This document shows, piece by piece, positions 1 to 9,403 of a DNA stretch of 31,844 nt. Source of the stretch: Actinomortierella ambigua (Eukaryota > Mortierellomycota > Mortierellomycetes > Mortierellales > Mortierellaceae); contig JAAAJB010000418.1 in the NCBI GenBank assembly GCA_016098155.1, positions 1 through 31,844 of the forward strand, in the 5' to 3' direction. The position numbers and the translations under genes were made by a program. Under the pieces are notes generated by a model. The model was not told the DNA's origin. It saw only the letters and a list, made by a program, of their open reading frames with translations, and searched no databases. Within the stretch, counting starts at the first letter, position 1; every line of letters begins with the position of its first letter.

Positions 1-262
1 AGAGGCGGCGCAGGATCACATTGTCCCACGATCCATACGCGCGCTGTCAACAAGCACACTCTCTCTTCATCCCAAGCACACACTACCCAATTACCTTTGA
101 AGCGGCGGACTAAAGGGTATGGACGAGGAGTGGATGGAGGAAAATGAATGGAGGAGGAATGGTGGTGGGAGAGTGGTGAATGGAGTGGTAAATGGCGGAG
201 GAGTGGTGGGAGGAAGGAGTGGCTGTGGAAAGAGTGGTGGAAGGAGTGGTGGCGGTGAAAGG
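1..262 (-). repeat. Dispersed repeat copy R1 (left-module fragment)
   Basis: The reverse complement of this stretch aligns with about 3946-4162. Shared blocks include the segment around TTTAGTCCGCCGCT, then GGTAATTGGGTAGTG, TGCTTGGGATGAAG and CTTGTTGACAGCG, ending in GCCGCCTCT. The copy begins at base 1, so the rest of it probably lies outside the window. The part at 120-262 holds degenerate copies of a 14-bp ACTCCTCCGCCACC-like unit, seen here on the opposite strand. Identity was judged by eye. Confidence 0.85.
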
Positions 263-2487
263 AAGGAGCGCGAGCGAAAGCCAAAAAGAAAGGCTTGAGG
301 GGCCCTCCTGCTCGATGCGAGCAGCGAGCAGCAAGCAAGTGGCCAGCGAATAGCCTGTCGTTATTGGGATTGAATAGGCTTTATTGTCACGACCAGGTGA
401 AGATGACTCTGGTCATCGACGAGCGGGGAAACGAAGGGGGGAGAAGAGGGAAGGATAGAACGCTTAGACGGCAAAGCAGATGACAAGCAGTCTACTGAGA
501 ACGTCGACACAGAACGTCCACTCAGAAAGGGAAAATGACGCGAGGGGCGGAGAGGAAAGCGCGGGAAAAGAGACAAACATCACACAGCCGAGGGCTCAAC
601 GCGTGTGCCTGTATCTCGCCTCGTAGGCATGCTAGGAACACGCAGCGAGTTTGACAACATTCAGCGCGGAGAGGAGCTCCCATCTGGTACCAGAAGGAGG
701 CCAGAGAATGACAAACAGTGCCATGGAGCAGGCTTGAGGCATGTCCACCATGGAGCCGAGGGAGGGAGGGAAGGTGGAGGGTGGAGGCACATGTGTTTTC
801 CTGACCTCCTGAAACCACTGATGGCCAAAGGTGACATAATTATAGCTAGGCCATCACATACCCATCCCGGGAGAGAGAGAGAGCGTGCAGGTGTGTTTTA
901 CGACTTCCCTCTTCACTGAAGGTGGCCATGACAACTCTATAGTGTCCTTGCTGGCACCCAGTGCTCACGTATTTTCAGCGTCCTTGTGTCGTTACCATTG
1001 GAGCACCAGGGTATGTGTCTTTTGGGTAAAACACAATTGTGCTTTCAACAAATTTGTAGCCAAAAGAAAAAAATCTCTAAAAAACACACCGCCTGGTGCA
1101 CTCGAAACGGCCGCAATGATTGTGCAGATTACTCCGTCCTACCCTCTTCCTCCCACTCTCGTTCATGTCACCTCCCTCTCATTCATTTATTGGGCTCTCT
1201 CTCACGGACTCTGTCGCTTACCTGCCCTGAGAGCAATGTAAGACAGTCCCCTCCCTTAATATATCGTTGTAGAACGTCTGGCCGCGACTTCATACTTGTA
1301 GCTACTCTGCGGGACGGCGCCCATGGTAGACTCGAAACTAGCCCATGGAAGTATTGGCCATCAACAGTTGAATCGGCTTGGGGAAACATTGCGAGCGTTG
1401 GGAGCGATACCATGGTAGTAGGAAGCTGGTAGGCGGTAGTGGCATCTTCTTTTTGCGTGTCGACCATTTTATCACGCGCACCAAATTTACGACAACTTCA
1501 CATTGGCTGGGTTACGTAACTCGAGTTCTCACCGAAATGGAGTTGTTGTTCACTCCTAAGAAGTTCTGGAAATATCACGACCGAATTTTCATTGGGTGGC
1601 AAACTCATTCAAGTCCTACTCTTTTTTTTTTGTCGCAAACTGAAGTAATGGGTGTGGGATGCCTGACTATATTTATATATGATATATTGTCCATTGTATC
1701 AACAAGAGAGCAGGGGTAACTTTTAAGCAGTGCGAGAGGATGCTGCTCAGCGCCTTGCTGGGCAAAAGGCCTGTGACGAGGCTGTTGCTGCCACGATCCG
1801 GAAATAAAAATCGAATGCCTCCCCCTCCTCCTCCATCCTCCCTTGCACCTTTTCGAGTTCACGCTCTTTATTTTCTTTTCTTTCTTTTCTTCTTCCCCAG
1901 TGACCTATGTAATGTGAAATCCTTCAAAGTTGTAATAGTTTAACGTTTCGATATCAAAGTAGGGTGGATTTTCAAAATTTGGGATTGTGAGCCATGGGGT
2001 TCATTAGTCTTCTGAGGATGTTGGACAATAGGTGGGAAAGATTGACAGAATCCGTTAACTTGCATATATCCTGAAATCCAAGATACAGAGCAATTCACAT
2101 GAGGTATGAGTAGATACCCGTGAGACTGCCTTACAGGTTGACGCGGGTGTCTAGGCAGATGCACTTGGAGGATTATTGCCGTGGTCGTGTGTTTCTATTT
2201 TCCCGCACCATCACCATGCAACTAATATAATGTTGCGCATGATTTCATATTCATGTTGATGACACCCTTCCAACCTATCCTTCACTCATTCCTGTCGGCA
2301 GTTCTTCCTATTTTCAGCACCCCCTCTTTCAAGTTTTTGATGGTGTCCCTTCATGTCGCCCCCTTGACGCTATCCTTCGATGTTATGCTGTCCTTGAGCG
2401 CCTCTCAAATTGCTCCTTGATATTCCTGACCCATTTCATCCCTTTAATTTTGTTTGTTTCTCAACACCTCATTCTCATGACTTCGTG
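263..2487. other. Gene-free stretch
   Basis: No open frame here has recognisable domain content, and none is joined by convincing splice sites to another. The longest frames are about 100-150 codons and overlap on both strands. The stretch is AT-richer than the gene-dense part and has short GA, CT and poly-T runs. I see no RNA gene. Confidence 0.5.
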
Positions 2488-2495
2488 TATTTAAA
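2488..2495 (+). promoter_or_regulatory. TATA-like element of the small secreted-protein gene
   Basis: TATTTAAA lies about 30 bp before a CA/TC-rich stretch (2515-2560) that would hold the transcription start. From there to the proposed start codon the spliced leader contains no ATG, which supports this promoter placement. Confidence 0.5.
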
Positions 2496-2625
2496 CGACG
2501 AATCGCATTCCAGCCAACATCTCTATCCCAGACAGACACATCCCATCTTCACTCAACACCCTTGATTTGCGCCAGCACCCGCAACACTTTCAGCACCTGG
2601 AATATCTACCACAGGTACCACCCAC

Positions 2626-2875
2626 GTAAGTATGGTTGTGATCGCCTGCGACAGAGCCGAAGAAAAGAAAAAGTCACCATATTGCTCTTAGTCGGATCCA
2701 ATATCTTGCACACACACAATCCACACGAACATGCTCGACAACGCCCTTTTCTGTGTTCTTTCTTCGCGTCTGCACTACTGAATGTAGTGATGTATTGAGG
2801 GAGAATCGTCATACTAACCTTGCCTGCAATGTGTCCTGTCTTTTTTTTTTTTGGCTACCATTTAATGCTACACAG
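2626..2875 (+). other. Intron in the 5' leader of the small secreted-protein gene
   Basis: Donor GTAAGT is at 2626, a perfect yeast-type branch point TACTAAC at 2812-2818, then a T-rich tract and acceptor CTACACAG ending at 2875. Splicing removes several upstream ATGs that lie inside the intron and leaves the codon at 2889 as the first ATG of the message. The length is 250 nt, about twice that of most coding introns here. Confidence 0.7.
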
Positions 2876-2888
2876 GGGACAACCCAGC

Positions 2889-3245
2889 ATGCATCTCATC
2901 CCCAAGCTCATTCTGCTGACTCTGCCTTTCATGGCACTGGCGGTTGACGATATCACAATTGATAGGGCGTGCATCAAAAACACAAACTCTCTTTATCTCA
3001 CGGTCGATGTATCATACAGTTGCGCTAGTGACAGTGAAGCCACCGAACTTTGGTTGCAAAGTAGTGACGGCTTGCTTTTTACTTCTCAAACTACGTGCGA
3101 TGGGATTCGCCATGTTGTCCGACAAGATATCTCAGGAACCGGGGTGTTTTCCTTTAAGCGTATCACTCTTTCTGTAGCATTTGCCACGGACACTGAGATG
3201 ATTGGTGAGGCAAAGGAAGTCGAAACAACCATTGTGAAATGTTAA
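2889..3245 (+). CDS. Small secreted cysteine-containing protein, 118 aa
   Basis: The product starts with a short, strongly hydrophobic signal peptide (about residues 1-19, with ALA before VDD as a likely cleavage region). A mature part of about 99 residues follows, with alternating hydrophobic residues typical of beta strands. Four cysteines (28, 45, 70 and the C-terminal residue 118) could make two disulfides. There is no membrane segment after the signal and no GPI-like tail. The start at 2889 is chosen because it is the first ATG after the leader intron and begins exactly at the signal peptide; the frame extends further 5' only through the intron's T tract. The YSC...TCDG spacing reminds me of bacterial secreted DUF6299 proteins, but that is memory, not a search. 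Function is unknown; extracellular or cell-wall action is inferred. No other gene is adjacent. Confidence 0.75.
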   Translation: MHLIPKLILLTLPFMALAVDDITIDRACIKNTNSLYLTVDVSYSCASDSEATELWLQSSDGLLFTSQTTCDGIRHVVRQDISGTGVFSFKRITLSVAFATDTEMIGEAKEVETTIVKC

Positions 3246-3267
3246 TGGTAGATCTTTTTTGCCATTA

Positions 3268-3273
3268 AATAAA
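3268..3273 (+). terminator. Polyadenylation signal AATAAA
   Basis: AATAAA lies 22 nt after the stop codon of the small secreted-protein gene, followed by an A-rich stretch. The position is short but plausible for a fungal 3' end. Confidence 0.55.
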
Positions 3274-3945
3274 AAAGGCAAGACAGCTATCATCGTTTTA
3301 CATTCTTCAATGAATCTCCGTGACCCAATGTGAGCTACCCAGAGGAGTACAAAAAAAAAGATTAACCAGTGCTGAGGACAGCATAGCCAAAAATTGGTAA
3401 CTTGGAGGGTGTAATGGGGAGTTGGAGTCTACGTCTTCTACGGGAGTCGGTGGTGCAAAAATGAGGTATGGAAGAGGGACAAAAGAAAGAAAGAATGACA
3501 GGACAAGAAAGAGAGAAAGAGAAGAGAGAGAGAGAGAGAGGGAAAGAATGGCGGGTCAGAGTAAGCATGGGAGTGTGCGATCATTGTGCAGCGGTGCTTA
3601 TGGTGAAGGCAAAGAAGAGGGCCATGGAACACAGAAACATAGACAAAAGGTCCTTAGACCAGATGCTTTGGATACACAGTTGTGTACCATGGAGGCGAAC
3701 GATCAATTGGAAGGTGGTTTTGACAGGAAATATTGTAGTGCCGCGCGACGAGTATTTGCACACTGCATTCAGATCTACGCCAAAGGAGAAGGAAAGAAGC
3801 ACAGGGCCATGGGAATACCCTTTTTTGCTTTCCTGTTCGCCTAGCTACGTCCGTCACTCAGACTGTTCTAGCAGCGACTGAGGAGAAGCGTTGACTGGGC
3901 TTGAAACAGAGATCTTTGTACATCTCGCCTTGAGACCTATTGCAC
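3274..3945. other. Intergenic stretch without a recognised gene
   Basis: It contains a purine tract with (GA)n around 3510-3545 and two overlapping plus-strand frames of about 140 codons, whose composition follows the purine tract and which resemble no family I know. I consider it non-coding. Confidence 0.45.
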
Positions 3946-4001
3946 ACTCCTCCGCCACCACTCCTCCGCCACCACTCCTCCGCCACCACTCCTCCGCCAC
4001 C
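3946..4001 (+). repeat. Tandem repeat, 4 x 14 bp
   Basis: Four consecutive, apparently identical copies of ACTCCTCCGCCACC form the left edge of repeat copy R2. Degenerate forms of the same unit occur in R1 on the other strand. Confidence 0.9.
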
Positions 4002-4146
4002 ACTCCATTCACAACTATTCCTCCCCCATTCACTCCTTGTCCATGCCATTTAGTCCGCCGCTCCAAAGGTAATTGGGTAGTGTGTGCTTGGGATGAAGGG
4101 AGAGTGAATGCTTGTTGACAGCGTGCGTAGGCTCGAGGACAATGTG

Positions 4147-4326
4147 TGCCTACGCCGCCTCTATCTGGAGGTAGGGTAGGGGTGCCTTTCTCGAGTAAAT
4201 GACATATCTGCACCACTACCCGCTCGCCAGGCTGAGGAGTAGCATCGAGTTTGCTGGAGGTGTGCAGATCTTTGTCCCTCGTCTGGTGGGGCCTTCTTGC
4301 CGGCTGTCTCGGGTTGGACTACCTGA
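4147..4326 (+). pseudogene. Decayed reading frame inside repeat R2
   Basis: Read from the TGC at 4147, this 60-codon stretch aligns without gaps to a frame in repeat R3 (31766-31587, minus) and ends at the same TGA. R2 has TAG at two positions where R3 has TGG (Trp), so it cannot encode the same peptide. By eye there are 12 nucleotide differences: seven synonymous, three amino-acid changes and the two TAG/TGG pairs. This pattern hints at past coding constraint. The predicted peptide is Cys/Trp-rich near its centre (CWRCADLC) and matches no family I recognise. It may be the 3' end of a longer, broken gene or TE frame. Confidence 0.3.
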
Positions 4327-4501
4327 GAGGGCCTAGAGAAATAGGACAGGGGGTAACGGCTCAGAGTCGTTCTCCCAGACCAATACTTTCTGTCTTTTCT
4401 TTTTTCTTCTTCTATTTAGATGGCAAGCTTCTCAAGATCTTTGTAGTCCGCCTTTAGAAATAAATGATTTTTTATCGCGCTCGTTGTCTAACATCTCTAT
4501 G

Positions 4502-5149
4502 CAAAAGTGTCATGGTTTAATAACCTATGGGGAGGTCGCGCACCAAAAGGTCATGGTAGCGAGGAGAGACTGATGGAGGCAAGTCAAATCCCCCCCCCAC
4601 CACTCGACCTCGACGATGAATGTGCTGTAAACACATGGCTCCCTTCAATTGCGTCCAAGAGAACCGGTCTCTGGTCACTCTGAGCTGCTTTTTTTACCGC
4701 GTTGAAAGAATAAGAGACTAGAAGAGAAAGCATACGCATGTGCACAGAGATTATTCTTCGTGGGCGTCATGGTGACTACTACCGTCTTGTTACTCTCCGA
4801 TGTATTGGCTGCACGCAGCCCATGCCCCACGGCCGATGATGGGATCCGCCCTGCTGCTGCTGCTACTGCGACGAGTTGCCTTGAGCAATGCAATGCAATG
4901 CAACGCCAAAGAAAAGAGCCTTAAGAGCCGAGAAGCTAGCGTACTTTTCGTGGCATTGGTCCTCGTCCCGAGGTCAAGAGTCGAACGAAATAGGGACGAA
5001 GACCGTCTGTAGAATCGCTTATACACACACCATGCACAAGGACTGCTTCCAAAGCGGCAGTTGTTCTGTCTGACCTGGATGGTAAACATTACAGCCTGCT
5101 TCTCTTCTCTTGTCTAAGAGGAACTTCAGTGCTTCGAAAAATGCGATGA
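4502..5149. other. Intergenic stretch, no gene seen
   Basis: It contains a short CAATG-type tandem (about 4885-4903) and overlapping small frames on both strands without domain content. It is the region downstream of RMT2. Confidence 0.45.
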
Positions 5150-5155
5150 TTTATT
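5150..5155 (-). terminator. Polyadenylation signal of RMT2
   Basis: On the minus strand AATAAA lies about 25 nt after the RMT2 stop codon, within an A-rich context. Confidence 0.55.
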
Positions 5156-5180
5156 TTTTTTTCTATTCAGTGGTGTTAGG

Positions 5181-6458
5181 TTAGAATCCATCTAGGCGGC
5201 AGATGGGGAGGTAATACTTGTCAAGAGTCCAATAGGCACGCTTGATACCGTTCCACTCCTCCTCCTTGAGTCCAATATCCATCTCTTCAAACTCGACCGT
5301 GAAGCCCATGTCCGTCAGTTCGAGCTGCGAAATGCGGTTGTACACAGCATGGAAGAAGGCATTGTCGGCGCCCAAGCCGGAGAAGTAGCTGTAAACGCCC
5401 CCCTCGACCAGGTGGTTGGGCACAATCTCATGAAAGTCGCGCAGATCCTCGTAGTACTCGCCAAATGTGTCGAAAAAGATGCCGTCGTATACTTCCAGCT
5501 CCCCCACCACATCTTGCCACCGCCCAAACAAGATCTTCACGCCTGGCTTCTTATCCCATCCTTCTTTGATCATGTGCGCATACACGTCTGGGTGCGCCTC
5601 GATGATCGTATGCTCCACTGGTTTCCGCTTCTGAAGCTCCCTGTCGATAAGACCTAGACCAAAGCCAACGTTCAGCACGCGGAGTCCCTCCGTCGGGGCA
5701 ATGACCTCGGCATGACGGACCATCAGCGGCAGCTCCCATCCCATCATGACACCGTTCTTATCGGCGTCCAGCAGGCGATCGCCATCCTCTGTATAATGAA
5801 GCTTCTGTCCCAAGTAGTCGGCATTGGGCACTGGCGCCTCCAGCGAGTCAGAAGTGTGTTTCGTTTTTTCCTTTGCTTCGCCCTCATCTTCGTCCATCTC
5901 TTCCTCGCCCTTCTTCTTCTCCTCCTCCTCGTCTTCGTCTTCTTCCGCCTCGCGCAATTCGGCATTGAGCTTGCGCTGCATCAGACCCAACAACAACTCG
6001 GCGCGGACACCTTCCTCCAGCAAAAAGTCGTAAATCTCCTCATGGCCGAATGACTTTGCATAATCTCCAACCGACTTGTAGTCATCATCAACGACGTTCC
6101 AGGGGTGGCCATAGAGTAACAGCAGCTTGATGATAGGCAGATTGCCAATCATGGTGGCGAAATGGAGCATTGTGCGGCCGTTAGCAGCACGGGCGCTGTT
6201 CAATAGACAGGGGGGGGGGTTAAAGCAAGCAAAAATAAAGTGAGTGGAATAAACTCTTGATTGGACCCTTGCTCCACTTGCTAGGACAAGAATTTACCTG
6301 TGGTTGGCTCCAGCCTTGAGCAGCTCCTCGACCTTTGCGACATTTCCGCTGGCAACAGCCTGCATGAGCTCCTGGCTCTTGGCCAGCTCCTCTTCAGAAG
6401 CCTCAATGACTTCTTCCGTCTTCATGAGGTTGGCCTCAGGCAATGGGATGTCGGACAT
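5181..6458 (-). CDS. RMT2: Protein arginine N5-methyltransferase Rmt2, 391 aa
   Basis: Two exons: 6458-6298 and 6195-5181. The intron (6297-6196) has donor GTAAAT and acceptor AACAG. The start ATG has context CCACCATGT. The N-terminal third (about residues 30-115) is ankyrin-like, with a TMLHFA motif. An acidic linker rich in Glu/Asp/Lys follows (about 136-164), then the SAM-dependent methyltransferase domain with motif I VLNVGFGLG (about 227-235), the acidic residue in TIIEAHPDVY, and an FDTFGEYYEDL segment. Rmt2 in yeast methylates the delta nitrogen of an arginine in ribosomal protein uL11 (Rpl12) and lacks the usual PRMT double-E loop; ankyrin plus methyltransferase is its signature. Yeast Rmt2 is about 412 aa, so this length fits. 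Cytoplasmic/nuclear location is known from the family. Confidence 0.93.
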
Positions 6459-7149
6459 GGTGGTGGACGAAGGTGTGAATCATGCAGATCTCTGTTCGGC
6501 TCTGCTAAATAAAAACAAGAAATTGGTGGCGTCTTCATAGACGACAAAATTGCTGGGTTCTACCGAAGGGTGTAGACAAGGTCAAATGGGAACTATAATG
6601 GTGTTAGTGAATACTTTCCCTTTTCTTGTAAAAGCCAAGACCACCACAGACACGTGTTGTGGGAGTAACACCCACCCGCCACTCTACCGAGCCACCTCTG
6701 GATCGCCAGTTGTCAAGGTAGGGATAGGAGGGAGGGGTTTACAGAGGTGCAATTGAAAAAGTCGCCTCAACGAAGTGCTCTTACCTGGAACTCGGTTGTG
6801 AGTGTAGGGAAAGAGGGGTGGACGGCGAGATACGAGTAGGAAAGTGTAGCCACTATGGCCCATGTTAGGTTTTTATTTCTAGTCACCAAACGTGTGCACG
6901 CTCACACCTAATAGCTGCCAGAGGAGCCGCTATTCGCAACTGGAATATACGCTATATGGAGCTGTACTGTTTATTGGCGCCTGGGGATCTGCCAAAAAAA
7001 ATCAGAGACGGGTGCAACTGACATTCCCAAAGGGTCACCAAGTAGCCATAATTTGAACAACCTCCCGATACCTAAAGAGCATCTGCAAATGCTATTGTGT
7101 ATGCTTTCAAAAGAGCTGGATGATTTAATGCTTGTGTTGGGAGGCTTGA
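6459..7149. other. Intergenic: RMT2 promoter and TMEM223 3' region
   Basis: The two flanking genes are both on the minus strand. The stretch holds the RMT2 leader and promoter, with an E-box-like palindrome at 6644-6662. I see no coding frame with domain content. Confidence 0.5.
6644..6662. promoter_or_regulatory. CACGTG-centred imperfect palindrome
   Basis: ACACGTGT is flanked by CCACAG on the left and TGTGG on the right, an inverted repeat with one unpaired base, about 190 bp upstream of the RMT2 start codon. CACGTG is the core bound by bHLH factors of the Cbf1/Pho4 type; occupancy here is inference. Confidence 0.3.
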
Positions 7150-8288
7150 CTAGTTATATGGCTTGTAGAAGAGCTTATCCCACATGTTTGGGTCCTTGAA
7201 GGAGCCACGTCGATCAATGAAGAAGGACATGCGCTCTTTCTCACTGCCCAACAGCAGGTGCGTACTTCCTCCAGCCTTGGGGGGTGATCGACCTTCCGGG
7301 CCAACGCCCGTCACGAGCTGCTGTCGCGACACCATGTCCTTGATTGGGTACTCACGATAGTATCCCTTGGGGAATGTACGTCCAGTCTGAATCCGGATGG
7401 TAGTACCGCCCTTGAGGAACGTCATCTTGGTAACATACCTATTCCATTGTTCAAAAAAGAAATGGTCAATGAAAGCCATGATTTCTAAGAGTCATAAGAA
7501 TTGCCTCTACTTCAGTTTCCTGCACTTCCGTCCTTTTTTTTTTTACCTCCATGGCACGGCGCAAATACCAAAGGCAATCACAAGTCCCGTTCCGACGAGA
7601 CCGACCGAGATCATGACCCGCTTGCGAAGCGGAGCCAGAGGAACCTCAGTCGACTCGATACCCTCGCTGCCTGGGATAGGCAAGGCGGGTGGGTCTGGTT
7701 GGGTGGTCGAGAAGATTGGATTGTCCGTGTAGTGTGTGAACGCATACTGCGCCGTGTTGATCCAAAAGATGAGCTGCAAGCCGGCGGCTGAATAGGCGAT
7801 CCAGAAGACCTTCTTCAACGATTCTGGCGGTGTATACATGACAACATCCCTGAGTTAAGGAACAACAAGAAGAAGAGGACACAATGGTAGTGCAGTTGTG
7901 AGCAGAGCTGTTTGAAGGCGTATGAGTGCCTATCGTGAAAGAAAGGGTTGCTCCTCCAGTTGACTTACTCCTTTGCACACATCTCCGCAAGTTGGCGCGA
8001 AGCGTTCAAAGCAGCTCCCTTCTTGGTTCGACCGCCTGCAATGGCAGATGTCGGAGCGCCATCTACTAGGGACGATGGTGACACGCTGGCATTCTTTGCT
8101 TCTGGGTGCGAGTACTTAAAGGGCGACCGCTTGCTGGTATTCGAAGCATATCGACTGATCAGACTACGGCCTGTATGGGCGCCGAACGAAGAGGTGGTAG
8201 CAGCAATAGCCGTTGGCTGTCGCAGCAGAATTCTGCTGAATGTGAATGTCCTCGAAAGGCACCTTGGCGCTAATGCTGCCATGCTCAT
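7150..8288 (-). CDS. TMEM223: TMEM223-like mitochondrial membrane protein, 303 aa
   Basis: Three exons: 8288-7969, 7849-7547 and 7438-7150. Donors are GTAAGT and GTAAAA; acceptors are CTCAG and AATAG. The first about 50 residues are rich in Arg, Ser and Ala with no acidic residue, a likely mitochondrial presequence. Two hydrophobic helices follow (about 121-140 and 185-205), separated by a Pro-rich loop. After the second comes the segment KGGTTIRIQT and a C-terminal block with SFFIDRRGSF and WDKLFY. The order DVVMY, two membrane helices, GG...T strand, then F(F/L)(I/L)D..G.F matches animal TMEM223 as I remember it. That protein sits in the inner membrane and has been linked to cytochrome c oxidase biogenesis; its role in fungi is inferred. 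An in-frame Met at residue 3 could also be the start. It is divergent from the NMNAT-like gene, 157 bp away. Confidence 0.72.
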
Positions 8289-8445
8289 GGTAGATCTCTG
8301 CAGAGAAAGCTAATGGACACTTCGCGGATCCACGAGTAGAGTTCCCGGAAGATCCGGTCACGATGAGCGCTCGATGAGAACTGCATGTCTCAGGTACCTT
8401 TTTTTTTTCTCCATTCCCCGCCCCCTCATTCCCCTTTCTCACACT
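8289..8445. promoter_or_regulatory. Shared divergent promoter, TMEM223 / NMNAT-like genes
   Basis: Only 157 bp separate the two start codons, so both 5' leaders and both core promoters lie here. There is no clear TATA box. A run of ten T followed by CT-rich sequence (8399-8440) precedes the plus-strand start. Confidence 0.55.
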
Positions 8446-9376
8446 ATGATGCGCAAGGAGTTCCTTCAGTTGGCTCTCGCCAAGGCGAGAAGCACGCCTC
8501 CAAAGGCATTCCAGACTACACTGACCTCAATAAGCTCGTGGCCATTCACAGTGGACCGTCCCCCTTCGACTTCACGGCCGACGACGATTGCTGTGCTTGA
8601 CTCCTCCTTTAATCCACCTACCGTGGCCCACTACCACCTGCTGAAGGCAGCGGCCCGCAAGGCTGTGCCTGGGTGTGATGCTGTTCTCCTCCTTCTGGCC
8701 ATGAACAATGTTGACAAGGGTCAGACAGGCGCCAGTGCCATCGAACGACTGGAAATGATGGAGGCCCTCGCCCTTGAATGTATTCGTGATGAGCGCGAAG
8801 AGACTGCCCTGCGCCATATGGCCGTTGGACTAACTGTAAGTTTGTGCGATGTCGCACCAGAAATTAAACTAGAGCGAGAGGCGAGATTGTATGTCTCCCC
8901 CACCCATCGTCCCCCCCTCTTCGAAACTGCTTTCCTCTCATACGATAATGTTCATTTAGATCCACGCGCGGTTCATCGACAAGGCACAGCCTATCTTGGA
9001 CAGCTACCCGCCCGAGACAGTGCGGCTGTCGTGGATTATGGGCCATGACACACTGACTCGGCTACTCGACCCAAAGTACTACAAGGACATCAAGGTTGAT
9101 CTGTCACCCTTTTTCGAGCGTAACCACGCGATCTGCTCGACTCGGCCAGACTATGGCACGCGTGAGGACCTTGACAGGGTAATCAAGCAGAGTGGTCATG
9201 CTGACAAGGTGACGCTAGTCGAGATTGAAGCCGAGGACGAGGCCATTGCAACCATGTCATCGACTATTGTCCGCAAGGCTGTCCAGAACAAGGACTGGAA
9301 TCTCGTCAAAAGCTGCGTGATGCCATCCGTCGAGAAGATCATCATAGCCAATGATCTGTACAGTGGCACGGAATGA
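8446..9376 (+). CDS. POF1: Pof1-type nicotinamide mononucleotide adenylyltransferase, 268 aa
   Basis: Two exons: 8446-8835 and 8960-9376, joined in phase 0. The intron has donor GTAAGT and acceptor TTTAG. The product is a single nucleotidyltransferase fold: the nucleotide-binding signature SSFNPPTVAHYHLL is at about 53-66, the central strand segment is SWIMGHDTLTRLLDP, and the C-terminal signature MSSTIVRKAV is the counterpart of ISSTxxR. These mark the NMNAT superfamily, and the arrangement fits yeast Pof1, reported to have NMNAT activity; the expected reaction is NMN + ATP to NAD + diphosphate. The frame is open to an ATG at 8374, but that adds a Phe/Pro-rich stretch encoded by a T/C tract; the ATG pair at 8446 starts directly before sequence of the expected N-terminal type, so I chose it. 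Confidence 0.87.
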
Positions 9377-9397
9377 GAAAATATCACGGTATGTTTG

Positions 9398-9403
9398 AAT
9401 AAA
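9398..9403 (+). terminator. Polyadenylation signal AATAAA
   Basis: AATAAA lies 21 nt after the stop codon of the NMNAT-like gene, in the context TTTGAATAAACTG. Confidence 0.6.

Larger units (their letters stand above)
3946..4501 (+). repeat. Dispersed repeat copy R2 (both modules)
   Basis: This is the most complete of three copies. The left module (3946-4162) matches the reverse complement of bases 1-262. The right module (about 4140-4501) matches the reverse complement of about 31398-31773. It opens with four tandem copies of ACTCCTCCGCCACC (3946-4001). Further on are a donor-like GGTAATT and acceptor-like TTGACAG shared with R1. A pyrimidine tract ending in TTTAG and followed by ATGGCAAGC (about 4395-4430) is shared with R3, and AATAAA lies near 4460. 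I see no terminal inverted repeats or target-site duplication, so the class is unknown: TE fragment or decayed gene family. Confidence 0.85.

Noticed and set aside
3422..3881. Two plus-strand frames of about 140 codons after the small secreted-protein gene
   Set aside because: Both pass through a (GA)n tract, giving Arg/Glu-rich runs, and share no similarity with known proteins; overlapping minus-strand frames are equally long.
4970..5000. tRNA-like GTCGAAC fragment
   Set aside because: No matching acceptor stem, D-arm or anticodon arm could be placed around it.
8374..8445. Earlier ATG for the NMNAT-like gene
   Set aside because: It adds 24 residues from a T/C-rich tract that look like leader sequence; the ATG pair at 8446 starts directly before sequence of the expected type.
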